Shown here: piece by piece, positions 47,367 to 56,477 of the stretch
Position numbering within the stretch: position 1 is the stretch's first letter
How the letters are laid out: every line of letters starts with the position of its first letter
NCBI RefSeq assembly: GCF_017834145.1
Contig: NZ_JAFIDA010000001.1
Span: forward strand, 248,001 to 312,000
From: Leucobacter exalbidus
GTDB taxonomy: Bacteria; Actinomycetota; Actinomycetes; Actinomycetales; Microbacteriaceae
Length of the DNA: 64,000 nucleotides
Reading direction: 5' to 3'
The notes under the pieces: model-generated
Databases searched by the model: none
What the model saw: only the letters and a program-made list of their open reading frames with translations
What the model was told of the DNA's origin: nothing
Made by a program: the position numbers and the translations under genes

Positions 47367-47729
47367 CATCCATTGATCGATTTCTGCTCAACAGCTTTGT
47401 GTAGGAGGTGTCATGTTGGCGTGGCTGCAAAACCTCAGATTTCATAGACCGCTGGATACCAGGCTTTGCCGGGTCCAGCCGAATCCGGCGCCTTTATGAG
47501 GTTTCCCCGCTTCCAGGCGTCGAACTTCAGTGTCACCTTTAAGGCTCACCCCCTATTAGCCATGAGGGTGACACACTCCTTTCTGCTGGCGGCATTAAAG
47601 GGTGCCGCACTCCCTTCAGCGAATCAGTGAAATTTGTGATGTGTCAAAGTGTGGGTGTGTGACGTACTGATGGTTCGACAAATTCAATGCTGCCGCACGT
47701 GACTGCGGGGCTGGTTACCGGGGCGCTGG
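47367..47729. other. Intergenic region after the sortase
   Basis: About 360 bp without a gene. It holds an inverted pair GTGTCACC (47530-47537)/GGTGACAC (47567-47574), perhaps an element end or terminator. No ORF with family resemblance. Confidence 0.4.
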
Positions 47730-48350
47730 TCACCACTCCACAGTAATCGAGCGCTTCATGTGTTGGGTCTGAACCGACGCCGGGTCGATAACGAATAGTG
47801 GATCGGTGCGCTGACGTTCCTGTTCATGCTTTATCCGCCGCATTCCCTCGGGCTCTTGAAAGTCGGTGGGGTTGATCCAAAGATCATCGCCAAAGAATAG
47901 GACGAGACTCTTCCCACCTTCACTTACACGGGAGGGATACATCAGGACGTCGATGGTGGGTTTTGTCCACCATTGAAAGGCCTCGGTGCGAAGCTGTGGA
48001 GCAGCATGGTCAACGGGGTGGTTGCCGTCGATAATTACAGGGCGTGTGATCTGCTCGACTTAGTACGCCATAGCTACGACTTGGTGGTGGATGTCGTCGT
48101 GCGAGTCATCGAACACGCTGGTGTCCGGTGGTACCTGAGTGAGGTCAAGGATGTGGAGAGGGACCTGTAACTTGAACTTGCCGACCACGGCTTCGTAATA
48201 TGGGTTGTGAGCAGCAACCTCGGCGCAAGCGGTGTCTTGAACACGGGTGACATAAAACAAGGGGATACCTTGAGCATTCATGCGACCCGCAGCAGATTTG
48301 CTCTGCGGTGCAGGACCGAGCTGTGACCCCGGAGGCTCCTGTACCGATTG
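47730..48350 (-). pseudogene. Broken RES-domain (toxin-like) gene
   Basis: The minus-strand frame reads GSQLGPAPQSKSAAGRMNAQG, the typical RES opening (LGPPP...AGRxNxxG), then IPLFYVTRVQDTACAEV and VVGKFKLQVPLHILDL. A TAA at 48062-48060 interrupts it, after which the same frame continues VEQITRPVIIDGNH to SEGGKSLVLF. A stop directly upstream of 48350 and no start show 5' truncation. Intact RES proteins are NAD-depleting toxins paired with an Xre antitoxin; no partner is seen here. Confidence 0.75.
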
Positions 48351-48399
48351 TTACAATGAATGCGCATCGCGCTCTATTCGTGCGTGAAAGAGTGAGATT

Positions 48400-48846
48400 T
48401 TGGGTTCGAGCGTTACTGAGAACTGCTCAGTCCAGCCGACCCGAGTCGTTCTCGCGCCCGTTAACCGCCACGACAGCCCGCTTCTGCAACCAACCCTTGA
48501 GTGCCTGGGCCGCTTCGGCTTCGACCTTCCTGAGACAATCACGGTGCACCTGGATGCGGGCTACGACTCCTGGGTGACGCGGGACCTCCTCGAGGAGCTG
48601 GGCTGCGAACATGAAATCACCACCAAGGGTGTCCCGCTTCAAGCGGGCCGACGCTGGGTTGTGGAGCGCACCAACGCCTGGCACAACAACTTCGGCAAGC
48701 TCGTGCGCATGACCAAGCGCGGCATCGACGTCGCTAGGGCATGGGTGCAGCTGGCCAATGCCCTCCTGATCATTCGCAGAATTGTCGCTGAAGTGTGGAC
48801 GACTCATCAGTGGGCCGGTCGTCCGAAGCGCAAGGTTTCTGGATAG
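48400..48846 (+). pseudogene. IS5-family transposase, 3' fragment
   Basis: About 140 residues of the C-terminal half of an IS5-type DDE transposase: NRHDSPLLQPTLE, HLDAGYDS (second Asp) and VERTNAWHNNFGKL (catalytic Glu). The N-terminal third is missing; the first residues from 48400 are not family-like. A relic, not functional. Confidence 0.8.
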
Positions 48847-49103
48847 CGGCCGATGCGGAAGCTAAGGGAAGATCCAGACTTGTCGGCGTTTCCGAATGAG
48901 AAGCAGCTCTCTCAGAAGAACTCTGAATCAGAATACGATAATACGCACTACCTGTCGCCTCCCGGGTTTAGTCCGATGAAGCCCCTCAGATGACGGGTGA
49001 CATCGGCGAGCTCGAAGAAACTTGAGGGTACATCGGGTAGGAGGTAAGGCCCTCTGGAGATGCTAAGAACCTGGATGTCAGCGGTCTCGGGGACACTTCC
49101 CCT

Positions 49104-49848
49104 ATGCCTTTCCTTCTATTAGTGACTTCCCTCGGCCTGCTCATTCGGGCAGTCGACCTTGCCCGCCGCTATTCTCGCTCGTTCGAAAGTCGGCCAGGTC
49201 AAGTTCCACCGCTCCTCCAGCGGCTTTATGATTTTGTCGCAGTGGGCGCGTTCGCAGTCTTTGCTTTCGTATTTGCATGCATGGCTTTTTCCTACAACGA
49301 TGGCCCTCGCGTACGTCATCAGTCTCCCTATCGCCCTGCTTTTCTGGGCCTCGCGGTTGCCGCTGGGCGCTCTCAGAAAGTGGGCCGTTGCTTCAGGAAA
49401 GTCGCGACCAACCCTGCGCAACCTTCTGAAAGATATGATGCGAGCATGGGTATTTTCGACCTTCCGCTTCCTCAAGGCCGCACGGAAGGCGATCGCTCCA
49501 AATAACAAAGCCTGGAAGGAAGTACGAATCCCCGGCAGCCTGGTCGATCAGTTGCTTTCGATCAAAATGTTTGTCCTCGTCTATCTCGGAGGACTGGTAC
49601 TCGTCTTCGTTCTCATGATCCCCAGCCTCTCCGTATCGTTGGGCTACATGCAGGGCCCAAGCGGTGCTGTGATGCGTGCCGCGATCGGTTTCAACGCACT
49701 CTTTATCGTTTCAATCTTTACGGTCTCCGCCGTAGCCACAGTTTCGCTCGCAGCCTTGCTGCGTAGCCTCGGGGTTGTCTTGTTTCCAATTGACCTCCGA
49801 GAGTGTTTAGCCGCAGCTTCGGAGAGCGCCTGTGTAATGATCCGATAG
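49104..49848 (+). pseudogene. Membrane-protein gene, frameshifted and cut by IS21
   Basis: A frame from the ATG at 49104 (MPFLLLVTSLGLLIRAVDLARRY, then VAVGAFAVFAFVFACMAFSYN) gives two spans. A second frame continues with MALAYVISLPIALLFWASRL, VLVYLGGLVLVFVLMI and three more hydrophobic stretches. A single indel near the T run at about 49287-49292 would join them into one multi-span protein of about 245 aa. The last codons (after 49830) lie in the adjoining IS21 end, so the 3' end is also lost. Function unknown; two overlapping genes are an alternative. Confidence 0.5.
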
Positions 49849-49898
49849 CGCGGGCGTAACGACCCGATAGCAGTCGATCCCGCCCGCGCTAACCCGGG

Positions 49899-50675
49899 TC
49901 AGGCGACGTCCCCCGCCTCACGAATCACCGTGGCATGGGTGCGCATGTTCGGCCCGTCGAGCTGGACAATCTCCGCATTCGAGACAATCCGATTCAAAAT
50001 GGACTCCGCGATCACCGCATCGTGCAACGATTTATACCAGTCCTCGGGATCGAACTGCGAGGTCACAACAGTAGATCCTCGCCCCTCACGCGACGCCAGA
50101 ATGTTCAACAGCTCCGCGGCGGTCTCGCTGCTAATCGGTGTCGTAAGGAAATCATCAAGCACCAGCACATCACACGTGTGTAGTCCGTCTAAGAACTTTA
50201 ACCGGGCAGCATCGCTGCGATCGTAGACCGCGAGCTGGTTCGCGAGGTCATCCAGCCGATAATATTTCGCGCTGTAATCCCTGCGGCAAGCCGCGTTCAC
50301 GAGCGCCTGCGCAAGATAAGACTTCCCGACACTCGAGGCCCCCAAAATGACAAGGTTCGTAGTGTTATCCACCCACTTACAGGCCGCGAGCCTGGCCACG
50401 ACTTCTCGGTTCAATGTTCGGCCCTCGAGGTAGTGGATATCTTCCACGCAGGCCGCCATGTTGGGGGTGCCGGACGCTTTCAAAAGTTTCAAGAAACGCC
50501 GCTCATCCCGCGCAGCGATCTCTCGGCCAAGGGCATGCCGGATTTTCTGCGAGAACGTCCACTCATCAAACTGGGGGTCGTTGGCGATATCAACAACCGC
50601 TTCTCCAAACGCAGTCATACGGAGCTTGGTGAATAGGGGCATGTCGTCAGCGGTGAGGTGCTGCTCAAACATCAT
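49899..50675 (-). CDS. istB: IS21 helper ATPase IstB (second element)
   Basis: A 258-aa AAA+ ATPase with Walker A GASSVGKSYLAQ and Walker B VLVLDDFLT. The start is one of two adjacent ATGs (50675, 50672) behind GGAAGGGAG; the longer frame to 50843 would overlap istA heavily. It overlaps the istA end by 11 bp. Confidence 0.92.
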   Translation of the reverse strand: MMFEQHLTADDMPLFTKLRMTAFGEAVVDIANDPQFDEWTFSQKIRHALGREIAARDERRFLKLLKASGTPNMAACVEDIHYLEGRTLNREVVARLAACKWVDNTTNLVILGASSVGKSYLAQALVNAACRRDYSAKYYRLDDLANQLAVYDRSDAARLKFLDGLHTCDVLVLDDFLTTPISSETAAELLNILASREGRGSTVVTSQFDPEDWYKSLHDAVIAESILNRIVSNAEIVQLDGPNMRTHATVIREAGDVA

Positions 50676-52311
50676 CTCTCCCTTCCTGGTGCCGGCCAGT
50701 GAGCGCATCGAGACTGAACGCAGCAGCCCCCGCGAGATACGCCCGACTCGTGTCACGAACGCCAGGCGACCCCGCCCCAGCAGAAGATGGAACCCCCGGC
50801 CTTCCCGTTGACTCGGTCTGCGGGCGCGCATGGTGTTCAGCACGTATGGCGGTGAGGCGATGTTTCACTGCCGTGTAGCTGATCTGCCGATGGGGGTCTT
50901 CATCGGTGAGCTGCCTGCAGGCATGTTCTAGCAGGGATCGGTTACTTCGTTTCCCGAGCTCGAGAATGTTCATGCAAGAACGGAACCCTTGCGCTTCGAT
51001 CTTCTTCCCGTCGAGGAGTCGTTCGAGCGCGGCCACAGTACCTGGCCCGACCTTGGCTGCCTGCCGCAGGAAATAGGCGCGCGTCCAAAGCCCTGCGGTC
51101 TCTTCCATATAGGCAGGAGCGTGGTCGGGGACGGTGACATATCCATTCTTGCGTTGCCCCCGGTGATGCGTCGCGATAATCTCACCGTCACTGAGGACAT
51201 CGATCGTGTCGCCGATGATGCGTGCCGAGACTTGACGACCAGCAAACTCGTAGGGGACGGAGTACTTAATGGTGTCGATCTGGATGTGCCAGTCACGATG
51301 TACCTTTGCATTTCGCCACGTGACAGGCTCCCACCGTCTCTCGGGCAGCGAGATGAGTTCATCTCGCTCGGACTCGTTGAACCACTCAACACGGGAACGG
51401 TGTTCTCCGCGAAACGGGGTCCGCTGATTGATGCTTTCGACTCGCTCAGCAACAGCAGCGTTCAAGTCATCAAGTGACGCGAACACTTGATCAGCGAGGT
51501 AATGAATGACCCAGTTCGTGATGATCTTCACGCCGGCTTCGACATGGCCTTTATCCCGGGGACGGTATGAACGAGTGGGAACGGCGGCTGTCTGGTGGTA
51601 CTCCAGGAACTCTGCGTAGGCAGGATTCACATCGCGGGCACGCTCGGCCCGGCTGATCTGGTTCGAAGCGGTTGATGCGTTATCTGGCACCACCACCAGG
51701 GTGACCCCACCAAAATATTCGAAGGCCCGCCGATGGGCGTCAAGCCAAGCTGGCTGCTTCTCGTCGAGACAGCCGTAGGCGAACACGAGACCGGAATACG
51801 GCAGCGTCGCGACGAACACGGACACCTTGGTGGTGGTTCTCGTAATGGGGTCAGTGATGAACATCGGGGTGCCGGCCCAGTCCACTTGCATGGTGTGGCC
51901 AGGCACATGAACGATCGGTGAGGTGAGGTCGTTCGTTCTCACATGCTCCGCCACGATTTGGCAGAATCTTTCGTAGCCGTAAAACCTGGCCCCTGGCATG
52001 GGGTCGTGCTTCAGATATTTTGCCCAGAGCACTTTCAGTGGTGGTTTCTTGCGGCCCAGTCTCGCTGCAATGATCTTCTCAATATCGACGGGAACGAACT
52101 CGCCTGGCACGCTCTTACGGCCGTCGTTGAATAACCGGTCAAGGTCTTCTGCGGTGAGAGCGTTGATTTGTGTGGAGGTCGTCAGCTGTTCGGTATGGAG
52201 CACGCGACGTGCTTTCGAAATGGTGGTCTGCGAGCAAGCCGCGATCGAGGCGATCTGGCGATACGACTGGTCCTGTAACAAGAGCAGCATTATTTGCCGG
52301 TAATTCGTCAT
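50665..52311 (-). CDS. istA: IS21 transposase IstA (second element)
   Basis: A 548-aa transposase: N-terminal HTH (IASIAACSQTTISKARRVL), DDE core from MQVDWAGTPMFI, VPDNAST, and DKGHVEAGVKIITNW for the last acidic residue. It appears intact. Confidence 0.92.
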   Translation of the reverse strand: MTNYRQIMLLLLQDQSYRQIASIAACSQTTISKARRVLHTEQLTTSTQINALTAEDLDRLFNDGRKSVPGEFVPVDIEKIIAARLGRKKPPLKVLWAKYLKHDPMPGARFYGYERFCQIVAEHVRTNDLTSPIVHVPGHTMQVDWAGTPMFITDPITRTTTKVSVFVATLPYSGLVFAYGCLDEKQPAWLDAHRRAFEYFGGVTLVVVPDNASTASNQISRAERARDVNPAYAEFLEYHQTAAVPTRSYRPRDKGHVEAGVKIITNWVIHYLADQVFASLDDLNAAVAERVESINQRTPFRGEHRSRVEWFNESERDELISLPERRWEPVTWRNAKVHRDWHIQIDTIKYSVPYEFAGRQVSARIIGDTIDVLSDGEIIATHHRGQRKNGYVTVPDHAPAYMEETAGLWTRAYFLRQAAKVGPGTVAALERLLDGKKIEAQGFRSCMNILELGKRSNRSLLEHACRQLTDEDPHRQISYTAVKHRLTAIRAEHHARPQTESTGRPGVPSSAGAGSPGVRDTSRAYLAGAAAFSLDALTGRHQEGRDDV

Positions 52312-52424
52312 TGAAATCCGTTCTCTGTACCCGAGGCGCTTTGCCGCGGGTGAGAACCATCATTCGGGAAACGAAGCGGGGGCGCTACTGGATACGTACA
52401 CGCCCGCTATCGGGTCGTTACACA

Positions 52425-52821
52425 AGCGCTCTCCAACGCACCGACTAAACACGAGCAAGAGCTGCTGCCCAGCGCGGTCGTGGTGAAGGCATTCAACGGC
52501 ATTCTCGCCCACCACATTCCAAACCTTGCGGGCTCGACCCCGCGCACCGCGCTCTTCATCGCGGGCGATAACGCGGCCGCAAAGCAGGCTGTAGCTTCTC
52601 TCGTATCTGCGCTGGGTTTTGACACAGTGGATGCTGGCACGCTTGCCGAGGCCTGGCGCTTCGAACCAGAATCAGGGGCGTACACCCCGATCTATGTCGC
52701 AGATATGGCCGTGTTTGCGGCGGACTATCTTGCTGATCCGGGCACCCCGGTCGTAGCCGACAGGCTGCGCGAGCTGCTGGCGGACTCGCACCGCGCAGAC
52801 GTGGCCGCCCGCCAGTTCTAG
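52425..52821 (+). pseudogene. 5'-truncated NADP/F420-type reductase gene
   Basis: The frame open from the IS21 end reads ALSNAPTKHEQELLPSAVVVKAFNGILAHHIPNLAG, then IAGDNAAAKQAVASLVSALGF and a C-terminal helix. This is the C-terminal half of the NADP oxidoreductase/F420-dependent NADP reductase family (the KAFN motif is typical). The Rossmann N-terminal half is gone, cut exactly at 52424. It ends tail to tail with fic, overlapping 4 bp. Confidence 0.75.
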
Positions 52822-53705
52822 CTGCCAGATACCTCTGGCGCGCAGGTGGTCAAGAACTCCATCAGCTCAGTGGCGTCATCGGTTTGGAAGAGCCGATCGA
52901 GCGCAACGTTGAATTCTTCAGACCTGGCGTATGGAATGTTGATGGCCTCGAAACCCGCCTGCAGTAGGGCGCCGGTCATCATGATGCGGGCGGTGCGCTT
53001 GTTGCCGTCGAAGTAGAACTGCGACCTAGTTGCCGAGCAAAAGTAGGCCAGGGCGGTGGCTCGAGGATCGTCAAGCGTGGCAAGGGATGCGAGCAGGTTC
53101 TCATAATCGGCGCGCAGCAGCTCACCGTGATCACCTGCGCGATCCCCTTTGACGGTGCCGCCGCCCGCGAGGCGCACAGCCCCGCCGCCCTGGGTGACCC
53201 CTTCGCCGCGAAAATGCCCAGACTCGATGGCCTCGTGGCGCGCGACGACACCGTGCACCGCGTCTGAAAGTTCCTTCCTGAGAGTGAACGTGCCGGAGCG
53301 AACCTCACGCACCATGAGGTCCATGGCCGCACTCAGCGCCAGAATCTGTTCGGCTTCCTCTTGTCGCTTGCCGCCCACGGTGACGCCTTCGAGTAACGTG
53401 CGCACCTGCGGCAGGGTGAACGTGTTGCCCTCGAGCGCGGCGGCGTTCCAGATCAGTGAGGGTAACGCTTTCTCGAGGCGAAAAAGTGCTCGCGGAGTAG
53501 GCGACTCGGGGATCAACGAAAAATCGACCAGTTGGGGCTGCCAACTGATGCGGCCCGTGGTGACGAGCGACGGATCGGCGCGAAGCCGTGAAGCGCGTTC
53601 ACCGGGGCGGGATGCGCCGGGCCCGGTTGCGTGAGCGGCACGTCGGTGAGCGGCCTCAGCGGCGCTGCGCCCCCACTGTTTCTGCGGCGGAAGATCGGGG
53701 TTCAT
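52818..53705 (-). CDS. Fic family protein with Gln in place of the catalytic His
   Basis: A 295-aa Fic protein. The N-terminal DUF4172-like region has NAAALEGNTF (residues 87-96), the inhibitory-helix style. The Fic motif reads QFYFDGNKRTAR (229-240) where active enzymes have HPFxDGNGR: Q229 replaces the catalytic His. The anion-binding D/GNKR part is kept. AMPylation is therefore unlikely; other transfer activity or a binding role is possible. It starts 3 bp behind the HTH/AbiEi-like gene and shares its promoter and twin operators. Confidence 0.85.
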   Translation of the reverse strand: MNPDLPPQKQWGRSAAEAAHRRAAHATGPGASRPGERASRLRADPSLVTTGRISWQPQLVDFSLIPESPTPRALFRLEKALPSLIWNAAALEGNTFTLPQVRTLLEGVTVGGKRQEEAEQILALSAAMDLMVREVRSGTFTLRKELSDAVHGVVARHEAIESGHFRGEGVTQGGGAVRLAGGGTVKGDRAGDHGELLRADYENLLASLATLDDPRATALAYFCSATRSQFYFDGNKRTARIMMTGALLQAGFEAINIPYARSEEFNVALDRLFQTDDATELMEFLTTCAPEVSGS

Positions 53706-53708
53706 TCC

Positions 53709-54461
53709 TCACCACCCTTCTGTAACGTTCAACGCGAGGTTGGTATAGCCGAGCCCGTGCAAATCGAGGGCCGCTTGGATCGGTGAGACGACGGTGAGAT
53801 GTTCTTTTTCATCGGTGAGGGAATCGACGAAATACTCAGGCGGGGCGGGCGCGACCAAGATACCCCCGGGCTGGTAATCGGGAGCTTCGCGAAACGTTGC
53901 GCTGAGCGCGTCACAGGCGGCCTCGGCGTGCTCGCTCCACAACACGACGGGGCCTACGCTGCCCGAGGTGAACAGATAATAATCGGCGGCGGCAATACCT
54001 GACAGCGCAAACGCACCTTGCGAGGTAACGCCAGCGCTGTTGACCGCTGAAGTGAGCCGGTCGTGTGAGAACCCACTGCGCGGTGCGAAGAACCGAGCCT
54101 GAGGGTGGTGCTGGGGCGCCGCGTACTTTCCCGCGAGCGCGAGCACTTCATCGGGTGCGGTGAGCTGATGGCGCTTGAGGCGGGCAACCCACTGCGCAAC
54201 GTCATCGGATTCTGCGACTGAGGTGGCGAGCATGGAGTCGTACATCACGCGTGCGGCGACGGCCGCGGCAGGATCGCCAGGGGCGACGAGGGTGACCGCG
54301 ATGTCGTACCCAGCTGCCAGCGCGAGCTCTCTTAGTGTGGCAATTGTGGGCACCGAAGTTCCCTCACGAACACGTTGAATAGTCATGCGAGATAACCCGG
54401 TGAGGCGCGCGGTAGACGTCGGTGTGCGCCCGACCTGTTCAATCATCGTGCTGATATCCAT
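53709..54461 (-). CDS. HTH regulator with AbiEi-like C-terminal region
   Basis: A 250-aa protein. The N-terminal Xre-type HTH spans about residues 12-50 (TARLTGLSRMTIQRVREGTSVPTIATLRELALAAG). The C-terminal half ends with VVSPIQAALDLHGLGY, a signature seen in AbiEi-type antitoxins. It likely represses its own operon and antagonises the Fic protein, as in toxin-antitoxin pairs. The ATG at 54461 is chosen over 54569 because the operators cover the region upstream. Fic follows after 3 bp. Confidence 0.8.
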   Translation of the reverse strand: MDISTMIEQVGRTPTSTARLTGLSRMTIQRVREGTSVPTIATLRELALAAGYDIAVTLVAPGDPAAAVAARVMYDSMLATSVAESDDVAQWVARLKRHQLTAPDEVLALAGKYAAPQHHPQARFFAPRSGFSHDRLTSAVNSAGVTSQGAFALSGIAAADYYLFTSGSVGPVVLWSEHAEAACDALSATFREAPDYQPGGILVAPAPPEYFVDSLTDEKEHLTVVSPIQAALDLHGLGYTNLALNVTEGW

Positions 54462-54469
54462 GACCCAAT

Positions 54470-54507
54470 TGTAACATTCATGTTTCAGGTGCAACATTGA
54501 TGTTGCA
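54470..54507. promoter_or_regulatory. Twin 18-bp operators before the HTH-Fic operon
   Basis: TGCAACATTGATGTTGCA (54490-54507) is a perfect palindrome (8-bp arms, TG centre); 20 bp away, TGTAACATTCATGTTTCA (54470-54487) is the same with two differences. They lie 9-46 bp before the HTH start, placed for cooperative autorepression. Confidence 0.75.
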
Positions 54508-54618
54508 ACTAGTTCTTCTGGTTCGTCCCCAGCTTGGCGATTAACGTGAAAGGGCGGTCTTCTCCACACCGGCGTGAAAGGCCTAGAGAAGTGCCGTGGA
54601 GCGAATTACGGTGCGAGT

Positions 54619-55611
54619 ATGCACAACCGTTCGAGCCCGGCTCACGCGAAGGAAGAACCACCGACGCTGCGCTCTGAAGACATCATCGCCAGCGAGCGGT
54701 GGCGTGCCCGCGTCGGCAGCGGCCCCGCGGTGGAGCCCGCTTTGGAGCGGGTGCCAGAGCGCTCACTGAGAGACCGGATCGCCCGCGCCGTGAAAGCTCC
54801 GGTGCTTGCGGGCATCGCGGTGTTCGTGGTCGCCGTTATCGTCACGATTGGCATCGTCGCCGCGAGCTCACTGGGCGGGGATGTCGCACCAGACGCTGGG
54901 GCCGAGGCGATGGCGGGCGTGGCTGATGCAGACGGCCTCGGTGAAAGCGCAGACGCCGGCACAGGCTCAGGCGGCCTGACGGGCGGCGGGGGAGAAAATG
55001 GTGCGACTGGTTCTGGAGCCGGCACGGGCGCTGGAACCGGTGCCGAAGCTCGGCCGCTAGCGGGGGACCAATCCGCAGCGGGCAACAGTAGCGATGCTGC
55101 TAGTGGACCTGGTGCGGCCACAGCCGCGGGAGCGCTGATCTTCGTGCACGTGGTGGGAGAGGTCGCGAGGCCCGGCGTGATTGAACTCCTCGCTGGTGCG
55201 CGCGCACAAGATGCCATTGAAGCCGCTGGCGGCGCGACCGGGGCCGCCGTGCTCTCGGGCCTGAACCTTGCGCGGCCCCTCGTTGATGGCGAACAACTGG
55301 TGGTGCCCGACAAGGCCGCCGTGGCTGCTGCGCTTGAAGCCGCCGCCGAGACGGGACAGCCGCACCCGCCGGGTGACGCCGCTCCCGCAGACGCACCGCC
55401 TAGCGAAGCGCCGGCGAGTGCCACCATCAACCTGAACTCAGCCGACGCAACCCAGCTCGAGACACTGCCGAGGGTCGGGCCAGCACTCGCCGAACGCATC
55501 ATCGATTGGCGCACCCAAAACGGCGGCTTCACAAGCGTTGACCAGCTGCTCGAGGTCTCTGGAATCGGCGCGAAGACGCTCGCCGGGTTTCGTGATCGAG
55601 TGACAGTATGA
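54619..55611 (+). CDS. comEA: ComEA-like DNA-binding competence protein
   Basis: A 330-aa protein with one N-terminal membrane span (AGIAVFVVAVIVTIGIVAA), a long Gly/Ala-rich linker, a SLBB domain (FVHVVGEVARPGVIELLAGA) and two C-terminal helix-hairpin-helix motifs (NLNSADATQLETLPRVG, LLEVSGIGAKTLAGFRDRV). The family binds incoming DNA outside the membrane. The ATG at 54619 is preferred to 54574 since GGAG lies upstream and the extra residues look random. It overlaps comEC by 4 bp. Confidence 0.9.
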   Translation: MHNRSSPAHAKEEPPTLRSEDIIASERWRARVGSGPAVEPALERVPERSLRDRIARAVKAPVLAGIAVFVVAVIVTIGIVAASSLGGDVAPDAGAEAMAGVADADGLGESADAGTGSGGLTGGGGENGATGSGAGTGAGTGAEARPLAGDQSAAGNSSDAASGPGAATAAGALIFVHVVGEVARPGVIELLAGARAQDAIEAAGGATGAAVLSGLNLARPLVDGEQLVVPDKAAVAAALEAAAETGQPHPPGDAAPADAPPSEAPASATINLNSADATQLETLPRVGPALAERIIDWRTQNGGFTSVDQLLEVSGIGAKTLAGFRDRVTV

Positions 55612-56477
55612 GCGATGCAACGACCATAGAGGGTCAGCGCACCGTGAGCTCGCGCACGGCCGAACCGGTGCCGCGTGCACCACCAGGAACTTGGCGGGTG
55701 CTTGGCCCGGCCCTGGTGCTCTGGGTGGTGACCGCGATCTCGGTCGCCGTACCAGGAAGCTGGTGGGTACTCGTGTGTCTGGCGAGTGTCGTCGGTGGGG
55801 TAGCCGCAGTCGCAGCTATCCGCGGTCGAAAGTGGTTGAGCCACGCGATCTTCGCCTACGCGGCTGTAGGCGCCGCCCTGGTGATGGTCACGGGAATGCG
55901 TATTGGCGTTGCTGAAGCGCAACGCGAGGCTCCGCACATTGAGGCTGCAGTGAGCTCGGGCGAATCGGTGGCGCTCAGGGTCGCGCTGAGTGACTACCCG
56001 GCACTGGATGCCGAGGCTACTGAGAACGCGATTTCTGGCTGGAGCCCGGCCACGTTACTGGAGCAGCGCCACGGCACCAAGCTCGTGCTGTGGTTTGCCC
56101 GCACCGAAACGGATCTCGGAATAGGTGGCGACGCCGAGGCACAGGATACGGCACCCCGGTTCTGGGCGCCGGGCACCGAACTGCTGATCGAGGGGCACCC
56201 GGTGCCCCTCGAAGCCACCTCAGGAGCACCATTTGGCATCAGCGTCAAACGGGTGAGCGAGATCACCCCGGCGTCACCTGGCATGATCGTGGCGGCGAAC
56301 CTGCGTGCACAATTGCGTGACACGGCAGCGCAAGTCGCCTGGGCATCACTCGTGCCAGGCTTCGCCGTGGGCGACACCGCTTTGGTCAGCGATCTGCTCG
56401 ACGAACGTATGCGGTCCAGTTCACTTTCGCATCTTGTTGCTGTTAGCGGGGACACTGTTAGATCAGGAGGTGGGTAG
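55608..56477 (+). pseudogene. comEC: comEC, truncated at the membrane core
   Basis: The first 281 residues of a ComEC DNA-channel protein: N-terminal spans (ALVLWVVTAISVAVPGSWWVLVCLASVVGG), a DUF4131-like beta domain, then the start of the competence domain, SSSLSHLVAVSG. Normal ComEC continues ANCALV and several hundred more residues with spans. Here the frame changes after VAVSG into GDTVRSGGG and stops. The break is at about 56448-56450. A defence-type operon lies right behind, so the missing part was probably displaced by an insertion. Confidence 0.88.

Larger units (their letters stand above)
49831..52424 (-). mobile_element. Second IS21-family element, about 2594 bp
   Basis: Ends TGTGTAATGATCCGATAGCG (49831-49850) and complement of TGTGTAACGACCCGATAGCG at 52405-52424. 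The motif TAAYGAYCCGATAGC occurs twice at the left end (49834, 49857; 23 bp apart), as expected for IstA binding sites. It is distinct in sequence from the first IS21. Flanks AGCGCC/AGCGCT nearly match, but the genes on each side are unrelated, so a deletion or recombination accompanied it. Confidence 0.85.

Noticed and set aside
49119-49508. 129-aa minus-strand frame
   Set aside because: Plus strand encodes clear membrane spans; this one is charged and featureless.
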